Assembly (NCBI GenBank): GCA_963693085.1
Contig: OY856409.1
Span: forward strand, 301,768,058-301,832,057
DNA from: Alisma plantago-aquatica
Lineage: Eukaryota; Streptophyta; Magnoliopsida; Alismatales; Alismataceae
Length of the DNA stretch: 64,000 nt
Reading direction: 5' to 3'
Both the position numbers and the translations under genes were made by a program. Positions 1 to 13,800 of the stretch are shown here, one piece after another (the first letter of the stretch is position 1; every line of letters starts with the position of its first letter). Below the pieces are notes generated by a model that worked only from the letters and a program-made list of their open reading frames with translations, was not told the DNA's origin and did not search any database.

Positions 1-513
1 GGCACTTCACCTTAGGTGCCTACGTTTGGACTTTGGAGCAGCCTGGGAGCGTGTAGGCGCTTGCCTTGATAAGTATCCCCCATACAGACTTCCAGTACCT
101 CACATTTATACCTAATAGTGTTGCTGTTATGTGGGTTGGGTGTGTAAGGAGTGGTCCTATATTATCACAAAACATGTCGACTTGGTGCTATAAATTGTAA
201 AAATCACCTTGGTATATTTTGGGTTCAACTTTTTTGGTAACATGGAGTGGAATGTAAGGTTCCTTAGTTGTGGGAAAATTTTCACGATGCAGTTCTTGCT
301 AATGGCCCCCCTTTCAAAAAGAAAAAAGTAATTTTTTTGACCCATGAGTGTACCTAGGTCTCAACTCTACATGTACTATAATCTCCAAGACAATTTGTTA
401 TAGCTATTATATTCTTAGGGGCTTTGCTACCTTGACGATTAACTAGTATTCTTAACTTGTTATTTGGATGTTAACAATAATTTAAAATATCTGTAAAATT
501 TGCTGTATCTTAG
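1..513 (+). other. TEB: Partial TEB intron, 3' portion
   Basis: AT-rich non-coding sequence ending in a TAG acceptor at 511-513. The first 65 bases contain CCTTAGGTGCC and TAGGCG-type short repeats resembling the subterminal repeats of degraded hAT-like elements elsewhere in the window. No gene or RNA is visible. Confidence 0.6.
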
Positions 514-619
514 TGCTGGGAAAAGTTTTGTGGCTGAAATATTGATGCTGCGCCGAGTATTGTCTACAGAAAAAATGGCCATCCTTGTTCTGCCTTACGT
601 TTCAATTTGTTCTGAAAAG
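514..619 (+). CDS. TEB: TEB exon a: helicase motif I (Walker A)
   Basis: The first base completes a split codon (the Ser of the expected TSAGKS), followed by [14 protein letters not shown] and then [11 protein letters not shown] (motif Ia). Residues 1-35 of the visible protein. The lysine and serine of Walker A bind ATP phosphates. Acceptor TAG at 511-513, donor GT at 620. The upstream half of the P-loop is encoded left of the window. Confidence 0.93.
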
Positions 620-3600
620 GTGATCCTTTAGGCGTTGTTACTTATTTCTGCAGTTTTACTTGTTATGTGTGTAGTCATTGTCCTTTTATTGTTTCAGGCA
701 GAACATCTTGAGGCACTTTTGGAGCCTCTGGGCAAACATGTACGCAGTTTCTTTGGAAGTCAAGGCGGTGGATCACTTCCAAAAGATACTTCTGTTGCTG
801 TTTGTACTATAGAAAAGGCGAATTCATTGATTAATAGGCTCCTAGAGGAGGGACGCCTCTCTGAAGTTGGAATTATCGTGATTGATGAGCTTCACATGGT
901 ACAGTACTTCACTTTCCTCCTTCCAAATGGCTTATTCATTGTATTTATCACATATGTATATCGGTTAAATAATTCATTCTCAATTCTATTCTTCTTTTTC
1001 CTCCTTCATTTAGTTTATTTTCAATGATATATCATAATTTTTAATGTAAGTAGTTTGAATTATAACCTAGAGCTGCACGTTTAGCCTTTTTATTCGTTTG
1101 AAGGGTGTATATGGGCAGGTCTGACTTGGCTATCCATGGATCCATCCCTAGGGGATCAAGGAGTAGCGTGAAGAACTTTCCAACCCAATATCTATTCCCT
1201 TCCAATCCAGTGTTTCTCTTTTTATATTGAGCAATGACCAAGGGTGAAGCTTGATCTTTGACCCACAAATCCTTCACCCCCTTGGGTCTTGATCTGTTAA
1301 TGAGTATATCATTTTAGATGATGTTTACTCAGTATATACTTTCACCATCAATTTCAATGTTGACTAAAATGTGCATTTGTGTTATTAATATACAGTAAAA
1401 TAATATTTCAGAAGCTAGGGAGTCCTCATCGAGATGTTGTAAAATGGTGCTGTTCATAGTGACCCATTGTGTTGATTACCTAGGCTGTTGTCCACTGCAT
1501 GATTGTCAAATGAATGGAAGTAATAAACATGGAGGATTGATGGGGCATATTTTGCAATTTTTTTAATGATAATTCCTAGATTTCTCTGTTTAAATTAACC
1601 TGAACGACAGTATTTTGAAGTCAGAACAGATTGGCAGATTGCTAAACAATTGAAAAAACCCTAGTCCTTTTACATGGTATGTCTACTGCTGCACCAATGA
1701 AGAGATACTGTAAAAGGTTACCTCTTAAGATAAGAAAATACATTTGGCTACTTTGGAAATGAGGATTTCCTCATTGAGATATTGTAAAATGGTGAGGTTG
1801 ACAGTGGATCTAGGAAGCACGGTTACTCCAAAATAGATTCCGTACCCATACTGGATACGTATTGGATACTAGTACTCCTTGGATATGGCTGGATATGTAT
1901 TGGATACTTCTCAAGACATATCTAGATTTTTTTTTTCACATTTTCAAGAGTGAATACTTCATGGATACATCTTGGATACTCCCTGGATATGGCCTGACCC
2001 ATTTATATATATACATGTATACTTAAATCTGATTTAATTTGTCAGTATGTGCCTATCTTTACTTCTTTACTCTATATTTATTATAATTTTTCTTTCTTGG
2101 CTCTCAAATGAAACTTAAGAGTTTTGGGACTACCACAAAAATCAGTGTGTATGGTAATTATGGATCTAGACAACACTTTGATAGGGAAAAAGCGCACTTG
2201 CTAAAGATTCCATGCAATGGGATTCAAATTTGCCAAAAACTCACTATAGAACACCTAAGTGAAATGCAACAGGTTGTTCATTAGGCCGAACAAAGATCGA
2301 ATTATGTCACATCCAAGATGATCCCTTTTAGATGGTCTTAATTGTTTTTTATTTATTGAAAAAAACAGGTACATATAAATTTAAAAATATATTTGTTGTT
2401 GCATCCCTGCTGTACCTGTATCCAATCTTAAAAATCACCTTCTCCCGTGTGGGTAGCATATCCGTATCCGTATCCGTTCCGTATCCTTATGCCTGTTTCG
2501 TAGCAGTGGATAATTCTTAGGCTGGTTGGTTGATGATTGTCAAAATGACGTCAGAAGTAAACATGAACTATGATGGGATATTTTTTCTTTCCAAATGCTG
2601 ATAATGGCTTGATTTTCCATTTAAATTTAGTCGAATGACAGGAAATCAGAACAATCAATAGAAGGCTAACCATTGAAAAAACAAGGGTATTATGCTTTTT
2701 TTTTTTTGCATTGGTAGGTTACAGTTCTGCTATGAGAATATATTTTCTCTTGATGATAATTCTAAACGTTCTTGCTTCACCTTTTAACTGTTCTGACAAG
2801 TATCTTAGGGCCTTTCTCCTCCAATATTCTTAGTTTGATATTTTTTGCATCCTTCCCTGCTGTTGTTTTGTTTTTAAATATTCTCCTTGTAGAGGAAACT
2901 GACACACTATCATTTTATATGTTAGGTAGGTGATCAACATAGAGGGTACCTTTTAGAACTCATGTTAACGAAACTTCGGTATGCTTCTGGTAATGGCGGC
3001 AGTGAAACTTCAAGTGGGGAAAGTTCTGGCTCAAGTAGCGGGAAATCTGGCCTTACACATGGGTTACAAGTTGTAGGCATGAGCGCTACGATGCCAAATG
3101 TCTCTGCCGTTGCTGATTGGCTTCAGGTAAGTGTCTATATGGCACACATTTATAACACTGCGCTACTGAAAAAAAATTGATATTTAAGGAAACTTGTCTC
3201 CAATTTAGTTCTCCAGGTTTTTATCTAAAATGGTTAGCAGTTACAAAGCTAAGAATGTGGCAGGATATATTCACCCCTTGATACAAGTAAAAGACTATGA
3301 AATATGTTGTTGTTCTCCATCTCTTTTTTATTTAAGCACAAATTCCATCATAAAAAACTGCATCAATTCTTTTTTTATTATCATAGCATATTTGTTTGCG
3401 TTGTCTTCCCATCACACACTCCCCTGCTTAGGCGGAAAGGAGTGGTTCAAGTGGTCAAGCACGATGTCTAACAAAGTGATCCCAGTTCAATTCCCAGCGG
3501 CCGGTTTGAATTTACCATCCTCTCGGGGATGTCGAGGTTCTGCCACGAGTATGGGGGGAGGGGGCAGAAAATCTTCTCTTCTAACTTCATTGTCCCTATG

Positions 3601-6600
3601 TCCTAGCATTTAACATCTTTTATGAATCAAGTAATGCTTTTGAAAATGGGTTACATTGTTAGATGTATTCGTTCTTTCTGAAATATATAGCTGGTTAAAT
3701 TTTTGGTTCAATTTAAAGAGGTTGGTCGCAAGACTCACAACAGCTAGAAGTTAAGTTTGTAACTACCTTTATGTTTAGTGTAATTTGGCATAACTCATAG
3801 GAATAACAAGTAAATCTAAAGAAACTGAAGTATTGCACGCCAATCTGAATTTTTTGTGTTAGTTTCTAATTCCAATCGACAACAATTTAGTATTAGTTTT
3901 GAGTGGAGATAGAAGCGATGTACTCCCTAATCTTTTCTTTATTCAAAACAAACGCTGTTAAAACTCTTCCTGGATCTGTTTAGGTTTCGAGGTGAGCTAA
4001 TTTTTGATGACCATAGCTTCAATGTCATGGATATACAAAATATGAACATATCACATTAAAAATATGAATACCTAAATATTTTGGGTCGAATGAGCGTGAA
4101 ACTTTATTGATAACCCAACTGTAGGTACACAGAGACAAAGCAGACATGCACCCCCAAAACATACTAAACAAAACCAGAAAAGGAAAACAACACTCCTCGT
4201 AGGGAATGAAAGACAAGGGAAACCTAGTAACTAAAAGCCAAAATGCCAACGCCAGCCAAACCCTAGAACAAACAGCGAAAAGACAAAGAGACTACATGCC
4301 AATGCTCACTTGGGCTTCTTTTTCCTGATGGATTTATGACTCCCTCCCCAATCATCGTACATTTCCCAGGGTTGTAGAACATGCTCACAACCCTTATATG
4401 TGTCTTCTCTTCTTCATTCTCCTTGCTATGTATCCTACTATCCGTTTGATAGACACAATGACTATTAGCCTTTTGCCATTGTTATCCTGTGGGTCGATTG
4501 CCTTGGAGAAATCTAAAGAAGAAGCAACCATTTGTCTCATGGGAATGAGCGAGAATGATCAACTGAAACATCATCAACAACAAAGGGAACTAAATTTAGC
4601 TGCAACAACTCTTTAATTGAGGTACATAGCGCAATACGATTGCGAAATACTTGGTGTCAATACCGCAACTGTGAGATCCTTCAAAGCCATCTCACATGTA
4701 AAGTGATGCTAAGTGGGAATGACGCGCCATAAAGACATCAGTTAACATGTGTTGAAGAATTCGAAGCTCCATGAAGATAGCCTAAAATGTATCACTCTCA
4801 TCTCTCAGTCTCTCTCATCATATGTTCTCTCTCATCTTCTCCTCATACCCTCCTCTCTCTCTACTCTCCCTCTCCTCTATATCCCCAGAATGAGTAGATG
4901 ACGTGGGAAAGAGACTGCGCCCCCTCCCCCGGCGCGTGGAAAGGCGTAAACGTTATGGGTGGGAGGGTGTTAAAGGAAAAATGTAACACAGAAATACTAC
5001 CAGAATGGAAACTCGTTAGAAAGAGGAGCACCACCGGAATGGAATTCGGTGGGAAAAGGAATGGCACTATTGGAATGGATCTAGGCAGGAAAATCGATAA
5101 CCAGAGCCAATATGTAAAACAACCCGTTTATAAGATCCAGATAGAGAAATAAAATGGATCTTTTCTTGACCCGAAAAGATTTTTTTTTGGGCTAGGTCAA
5201 AAAATAATAGGATCTGATTATCATTAGGTATTGGAGAAAAGATAGAAATTTGGATGATGTCATAAGTTGTATTTGAAACAAGCTGTCTGCAACACGTCGT
5301 GTAGGGTGTGGACATGCCGTGTAGATTGTTGGGGGTGAGAGACAAACTCCTGATGACACGTCGTGTGAGGTTGCTGACATGCCATGCAGCTACTTCGCTT
5401 GGAAAATCACAGACTCCTTGCAACCCTCCATGTAGGGATCCTACACACAATGTAGGATGTCAAAGGTGTAAACTAGATCTTCGCCGACATGCGGTGTTGG
5501 TTGGCCAACACACCGTGTAACTTGTGATCTGAACGAACTCTTTTACCACTGAATGAATTCTGGACTGCTACACGCCGTGTTGGTTGGCCAACACACTGTG
5601 TAGGATGCCGCTGAAGCATGATCTGACAGGAATTAGCGCTGTCAAGGAGACAAAGAACCCCGAGAATTAACACCGTGGGTTGATGGGAATTAGCCATCTT
5701 TTGTACTCATGTAGATCATGTGAACATGAAAAGTGATGGAGGCTCCTTGCTTGACCACGACCTGAACTGGACATGAATTAGTGTCGTCCAAGGTCCCGAG
5801 AAGTGGTGTAGCGGTAGAGTGATGGGGCTGCTTTGATGGTTGATTCAGTGGCTGGTCGCGGTGGAGACGATTGCTGGAGTGGAAAGCAAATGTGCGTTGG
5901 CGCGACTGCTTCAATGGTGGCGACTACGCACGAAGCTACATGACAAATAGATCTTCTATGAGGAGAACTCGGGGAAAGTGACGATGATGGCTACTTTGAC
6001 TGTGGATTGTAAAACATAGATGGTCGGGAAGGATGGCCCTGACGAATCGATGAAGATTAGATTTTTAAGAAAGTGGGAGAGAAGCCATGGAGGCCGGGAT
6101 GTGCCTGGCGGCTGGCCGGCCTAAGCCATGGAGACGGCGGCCGCCTGCAGGCGGTGCTCTCTCTATGAAGGAGAGGCATCGACTAGAGCAACATTGAGGG
6201 TGGAGAGATGAGAGGGAAGCGGGGGCGACGACTAGGGTCAAATCCCCAGGGCATGCTCTAATACCATGTTGACAAGTGTGTGGGACACTCCTAATCTTTG
6301 TATATTGATATGTACACTCCTGTCCTATATATAGGAGAGGAGGCAATCACAAGGAAGCGGATTAAACCCCAATGGGCCAAGACAAACATGCCCATGTACA
6401 TAATAGACTAATTAAACCTATTAACTAAATAGACTAATACTCTGTAACAAATGTGTATAAAGAGTATTAGATCTAAATTAACATGATGTTTGGCACATAA
6501 CATAGCCAAAAGTCTTAATTTTAAACATTAGGATAGCCACATAACATTAAAATACAAAAATATGCCATTGAACCCACAAAACAGGTCAAGGCGGCGATAT

Positions 6601-9600
6601 AGGCAAGGCACACCCACTTGGGGCCGGTTTCCACCTAGGCATGCACCTTAGCAACTATCATGTAGTTTTTGTGATTATATATGTAGATATATGTCCTAGA
6701 TGTGTAGATCTATGTCTAGAATACATAAATTGTATAAGTATCAATGTAGATCAAATATCTCGTATGTATTAGGATGCTAAAATCATTTTGTAAGGTGAAT
6801 GTATGTAATAATAGAGAAAGAGGGGTTGAATTTGATGGAGAATGGAAGAAAAATATAATTACTTACCTTGATATAGGAGGATTTGAGCTCTAAATGGTGA
6901 AATCACCCCAATCCTCCTTTTATCCTCTTCAAACAGCAATAACAACACCGGGGATTGCAATTGTCAAAATTTCCATCCAAATGTCCATCCAAATTGCTGA
7001 GATGTGCACAAAAAATCTCGAAATTTATTGAAATAGGCCAAACCCATCGAAACCATCAGAATGTCACCAAAACTTTTAATAGATGTCATCGTGTCGAGAC
7101 ATGCACATAATTTTTGGAGCAGATCCCACCAGAATCATTTTTTCCCTCGAAATTTGTGATTTCGACAAAACCTCATTCCTTGCCTCAAGCACGTCAACCC
7201 TGCTCTTGCATAACCCTTTCCAGAGATTATCTCTAGCATTCATCCTCCCTAATCCCTTGTGAAGTACTATTATCCAGATTGTTTAAGTTATATATGTCTG
7301 AATGTAATGGTGATGTTCTTTACATGTGTTTGTGCACTAAGATATACATTTTGTACCATGCCCAACATCTCTTCACCATCTCCTGTCTATGCAGAATGTC
7401 TGTGTTGTTGTTATTGCAAATGTAACTTTTTGTTTCTCCTATGGTATTGATTATGTTGCAGGCCGCACTCTATCAAACTGAATTTCGGCCTGTGCCGCTT
7501 GAAGAATATATTAAAGTAGGAAATACTATTCTTAATAAGAAATTGGAACCTGTCCGGACAATTGAAAAGAGGGCTGATCTTGGGGGGAAGGATCCAGATC
7601 ATGTAGTGGAGCTGTGCAATGAGGTTAGTGGTTTTTTTCCTGACTTCCTTTCATCTTTTCATATCTATTTGATATTTTAATTTTTTCATGTCAAATATGC
7701 ATTGAATCAGATTGTTAGCGAGGGACATTCTGTTCTGCTTTTCTGCTCAAGTCGCAAAGGGTGTGAATCTACAGCAAGGCATATATCTAGGTTTCTTACC
7801 ACTGTTCCTCTCTCTAGTTGTAAGTTAGTAGAGGGTGAGTACACAGATGCACTTTCAGCTGTCGAAGCATTACGTAGATGCCCTTCTGGATTAGACCCCG
7901 TACTGGAGGAAACTCTGCCATCAGGAGTTGCCTATCACCATGCCGGGCTGACCGTAAGAAATACTAAAGCTTATGCTATTTACCACCAGACGTCGTATTT
8001 CTTTTGTTTTTTAGATTTACATTACACAATAAGTGTTATCTTGTGTGTTGAAGGTGGAGGAACGGGAAATTGTGGAGACTTGCTATCGCAAAGGAATTGT
8101 TCGTGTTCTGACAGCAACATCCACTTTAGCTGCTGGCGTTAACTTGCCTGCTAGAAGAGTGATATTTCGTCAACCAAAAATTGGACGAGATTTTATTGAT
8201 GGAACGAGGTATAGACAGATGTCTGGACGAGCAGGCAGGACAGGAATAGACACAAAAGGAGAAAGTGTACGCGAATTTATAATTATTTCATAAGCATCCT
8301 AGAGCACTCTATGGAGAGGCTTTACGCCATGCTCATTTGTATTTTTCACAAAGTAAAATATATAACGAAAAGTATTGGCTAATTTTTCCCCATTGATAGC
8401 AGACATTTAAATGAATATATAGGCTAAATTCTTTGTGTTTGTATGTATCTAACAGATATTAATATGCAAACCAGAGGAGATCAAGAGAATATCAGCTATA
8501 TTAAATGATAACTGTCCTCCATTGCAATCCTGCCTCTCTGATGACAAAAATGGCATGACTCATGCTATCCTCGAAGTTGTTGCTGGTGGAATAGTTCAAA
8601 CAGCTAGTGATATTCACCGGTATGTTAGATGTACACTTCTTAATTCAACAAAGCCATTTCAAGATGTTGTGAAGTCAGCACAGGATTCTCTGCGTTGGTT
8701 GTGTCAGAAGAAATTTCTGGAATGGAATGAAGAAACTAAGCTGTATAGTGTAACACCACTTGGTCGTGCTTCTTTCGGTAGCTCTCTTAGCCCCGAGGAA
8801 TCCATTGTGAGTATGATTTTGTTACATATATACATGAAAATATTTTTAATGCTCTTACAACTTCGTTATGTCTCTTTGCTTATTCTATCTTCTCTTCTGT
8901 CGGTTAGATTGTCCTCGATGACCTCCTTAGAGCAAGAGAAGGATTTGTACTTTCCTCTGATTTACATATAGTATACTTGGTGACACCCATTAATCTTGAT
9001 GTCGAGCCTAATTGGGAACTATATTATGAGAAATTCATGCAACTTTCGAAGCTTGACCAGGTACTAGTTCCTGAAAGTGTTTTCTATACACACACACATT
9101 TATGAAGGCAATAAGCTCTTTTTCAACTGCTGTTCGCTTTATTTGAAAATAATGAATTTGTTTTTTTTCATCATAGCTGCGTCGACTGTGCATGAAGATG
9201 TAACCTTGGGCTTATGTATCAGTATCTGCTGAGATTTGTGATGTATATTTTGGTAGCTCACATGGTTTGGTGAAAAACCACATAGCAAGAATACATTAAC
9301 ACATTTTTATGCTGATCTTTGAAACAACAAACTGATAGAAAATTCCTTCCCTTTAATATTCCACATGGAGTTTTATTAGTCTAAAGTAGCATGCAAGTCC
9401 TTATTGATCTTTCAATTAAAACCTGCAATGAAGGGTCCCTCACGGAGTTGGGCTTAGACTGTATTGGCACCAAAAAGAAACAATTTGTGCTCAACTATGC
9501 AGTTCACTACAAGTTTCCCGGCAAAAAACAATTTCGCTAAGTTCAATGTGCACAGAAACATATGAAAAGGGACTCACTGCTTACATCTAAACGTAAATGC

Positions 9601-10751
9601 ACACTCAATTTATACGACCCGCCAGACCATCCGTTAACCAAGGAAATTTCCTAATAAGTATCGAGAATTGTAAGCTCGCAACCCCTGATTATTTGATCGC
9701 TACCTCAGTAAGGTGGATTATATAATTTTGACTCTAAAGATACTTCCACTATATCCGTAAATATAATTGGTTTCTTTTATAAGCTATTTAACTTGCTTTC
9801 TTCATAAATAGAACATGTAGATTTTCTAATAATTTGTGTTCAATAAGGCAAATATTTTATATCTTGTTTTTCTATCATATGCATTACAGTCCCCAGTTTT
9901 AAGATTTTCTGGATTCGCATTGTAGCACTGCACGACTGTGTGCTAATCTGTTATGCAAGCTAATTTAGCACTATTAGATTATCTGTGTACATGTCTGTCA
10001 CGCTGCATGGTCACATTATTATTTTGCTTCTAATCAACTGGCTTATCCCAATCAAAATTCTATGACATGCAGTCAGTGGGCAATCGCGTTGGTGTTTCAG
10101 AGCCATTCTTGATGCGTATGGCACACGGGGCGACTTTGCGTATTCGAGATAGAAATGGGATCAAACAGAATTCGAGTGGCAGACATGATAGAAGTGTTCT
10201 TTCTGACTATGAATTGCTTCGTATATCCAAACGTTTCTATGTCTCTCTTATGCTGTCATTACTTGTGCAGGTGACATGCTCAGCTTACATCTTTGTCTAG
10301 TGTTTCTAAAATATTTTGCTTGGCTTATTTTTTTTACCATATTTTATGGCCCATACTTTATGAATTGCTTCATAAATTCATCATCCATATTTTTGATCAG
10401 AATATGACCCATAATAGAGCTGATTGAAAAAAAAGGATCCATATAGCTGACGCCAACATGGTTGGGATTGAGGCTTAGATGATGATGATGATTTTATAAC
10501 CCATTAACATTTATCTGGAATGTGAAAATATAACAGAATTATTTCCTTCTAGTGCCTCCAGGATATGTGCTTCTCTGGAATACAAAATATCTGTAATACT
10601 ATCCTGGCCATATAGTCTATCTGAATAGCCAAGTTCTAGAGACCCTGGTTGTTGCAATTGTTTAAATTAAAGTGTAGCGGCTCGATGATGTTGGGGGATA
10701 AAAATGAAAAGATGCAGTGTGTGTACATTAGTTGAATTCTCTCTCTCTCTC

Positions 10752-10806
<55 letters not shown>

Positions 10807-13800
10807 CTAGCTACCTAGCTAGCTGGATAGTCAGAGGGGCAAAGAGACAGTATAGGTTAGACAGTATAACTTGAAGCTTTACTAATTGGACCAGTGATGT
10901 TGCATATACACGTCTACCCTTGAAATATGTGTATTCACAACATAATGACAAGCTAGAAAATGTAGAAACCCTCCTATTACTTTTAGACATGTCATTTTAT
11001 AACACAAAATATATTAGTTAATGAGAAGGTAATTCAATTCCTCAAGATGTATCTTTGTTTAATATTGCCTCTGAACTTCATCAAATTGCTAAATGGACGT
11101 AATATAGTCAATTAACTTTTTTCTTGATTTTAAGGACTTACTGATATTGTAATATGGCTTGAGGCAATAAAATTTGAGCTTTTTAACTTGTATATTTATT
11201 AATGGATGTGCAGGAAGTACCTATTGGAGATGTCTGTGATTCTTTCAAAGTTGCTAGAGGTTGGATTCAGTCTCTACAAGAAAGTGCTGGGAGATTTGCA
11301 TCAATGCTTTCAGTTTTCTGTGAAAGGCTTGGATGGCATGATCTGGAAGCCCTGATTTCGAAATTCCAGAACCGGGTTTCATTTGGAGTTAGAGCAGAGA
11401 TTGCAGAGCTTACCGTCATTCCTTATGTTAAAGTAATGTTTCTGCTCCTTAGAATATCCAAATAGCTCATCTGCATCTCAGATAAATAATACTTTGGTTA
11501 CTGTAGGGATCTCGAGCCAGGGCACTGTATAAGGCAGGGCTGCGCACTCCTTTGGCTATAGCTGAGTCATCTATTCGTGAAATCGCTAAAGCTCTTTTTG
11601 AACATTCTTCTTGGGCTGGAGAAGGTAACACTCTTAAAATTCAAACATCGATTGTGGTGTTTTGTTCCTCCACAAGAATAGAATCAGTCTGACTTCATGT
11701 TAGAATGGTTGCTGAAGTAAAAGCAGATGTTCTAACCTTACTTTTTTGACAAGAATGTATCTGTCACTACTGGAAAAAGCAGATGTTCTAACCTTACTTT
11801 TTTAACTGTAAGCGTTAATCAAATCTTGTGATCATAATTAGGAGTGGCAAAATGCGGACAACCGCATTCATCCTCCATCATCCAAACCACTCCGTTGATC
11901 AAAATTTAATTAGATATCCAATCCATATGGTTCGGTTTGAATGGTTGTTTGGAAGTAAACATCCAAGGCTAGCCAGCCATTATCTGAGCCAAAGCTCATA
12001 ATGCAGCAGGTGACGGGCGGCATCCCTGCATGCTATATCTCAGGCAATGCATGTACAGCAGCACGGCGGCCGCCGACGCGGAACAAGCAGATGTTCTCGG
12101 TGCTTACGACCACCAGCAGCATGTTGCCGTGCATCTGGAGTAGATCCTTTTCCAGATCGACTGTAATAACTCCCGCAGAACACCCCATCCCTCCAAGTTG
12201 TACGACCGGATGTGTCCTCTCAGCATGTACCTGTTCACGATCCTTGCGGTGGCGCCGGGTTGAACATTTAGCAGTTGACCAACAACACCCAAATATCCTT
12301 GGGCCTGGGCCTGGTCCTGGTAGGCACAAACAAGATGCTGAGCGTGACCTGCTCCGCCTCCTCCTCTGTCGCCGCCATGGACGGATTCGGTGGAAGATGG
12401 TGCATCACATTAGCGAAGTACGTCTCCTCACCCAACCCGGATCTCCTAAGGATCTTCCTCTGGAACTCAAGTGGCGAGTCATAGGACCCTCCCGCAATAT
12501 TGAGTGCTCCATGAACCTCCCCATGTGTCACCCTGAGGTGGTTTGGCGGAACGTCACAGGTGTGGCCGATGAGGTAGACGGGAGTGGGCTGCGACATGAG
12601 GTATATGGCTGATCCAAAGGCGAAAACCGGGGAGCGCAGGAGGATGCTGGTGAGGTTGCACTGGAGGCTGAGCCAGAGCCGACGGATGCTGTCCGGAGAT
12701 GTGCGTGTGCCTTCGAGGAGGATGACGATCATGAGTGGGATGGGGAGAAGGGTGAGGAGGTGGGTTTATGAAGTAGTGGTAGCCTAGCTTGATTTGAGGT
12801 TCAACTGTGGTCCTCTGAAGGAAGTCTGGGAGGTGGCGGCTAGGTTGTGGTGGTTGAGGGGAAGGCCCATCGTATCAAAACGGATCATTTTGTTTTTTCA
12901 CTGCAGCCGACCAAAATCTGCGGATGATTTTTTCTACTGAACCGTATGCATCCATGGATATGGACATTCAAATCAAATGGTACGGTTGGCTTTGGTTGCG
13001 GTTCGGTTCGGTGGATAGTGGTTACTTTTGCCATTCCTAATCATAATGAAGGATTGATCTATAGCCCAAGTTATGAACTTCGCTTAGGTCATCTTGGACC
13101 TTGGGCTGACTGCAGTCTATTAGCTCTACCAGGTGTTAATTCAGAAAGTTCTTTTGCTGCAATCTATGCTGTATCACTATGTCGTGTAATCTTCATTCAA
13201 CTGCGAGCCTTATTAATGTTCCCTAATCCCTATGTGTGGTTTTTGTGGAACATGGTTAACTTCACTTGGAACAAATCTAGAACATCCTGTGAATCCATTA
13301 ATTCGTTAATATATGTTGACACAAACGTTGCTAGTTATTTGGGCATTCATGTCTGGATATTTCCTTCTGTTTGCCTATGTTGTGGAAACTTCAATATCAT
13401 TGACAACCTGTGAATCCGCTAATTGTCTATCTCATTCATTTTTGTCTCAAGAATAAACAATGCACGTGAACCAATTTAGATTTGTGTTTCTCAGTTGATT
13501 TAAAGTTTATTTGTACTTTTTTTCTTCTGATTGGGAGGAATGTGAAGATAAAAAGGTACGCAACTTGCAGTGTTTATAATTTAATGTGATTTTAACCTTT
13601 TGCAGCATACACCTTAAGAGATTTATATTTTCTGCTATTTGTCTTTTACATTCCAGATTGATTTTTAATGGACTTAAAGGACATCGTCAAATCACCAAAA
13701 TTGATCGTCTTGTTCTTGTTTTGAAGCACAATGTGGTTAGCATGTCTTAGGAAACTAAAAATTTAGGCCAATGTGTAGTACAACCAGGAATTTTGGTTTA

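Larger units (their letters stand above)
4507..6449 (-). mobile_element. Truncated non-coding LTR retrotransposon (LARD-like), copy 1
   Basis: On the minus strand: 5' LTR 6267-6449, followed by a PBS and about 1.7 kb of internal sequence closely similar to the complete copy at 51392-54171 (shared blocks include CTCACATGTAAAGTGATGC and GGAACTCGGT-type stretches). The 3' part and its LTR are missing. No gag or pol similarity in any frame. The leader contains the ACACGCCGTGT-type palindrome array at about 5290-5600. Confidence 0.78.

Noticed and set aside
5288..5605. CRISPR-like array suggested by regularly recurring ACACGCCGTGT motifs
   Set aside because: Repeats are short, degenerate and irregularly spaced, and this is a plant nuclear gene; they lie in LTR-element leaders.
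12001..12612. Plus-strand 203-codon ORF in the GC-rich centre of the Pack-type hAT
   Set aside because: Antisense shadow of the KCS fragment; the conserved KCS motifs are all on the minus strand.
13021..13420. 155-codon ORF starting at 12946 as a possible TEB exon or host gene
   Set aside because: It begins inside the hAT right end and crosses its target duplication, with no similarity to POLQ; exons k and l already join in frame.
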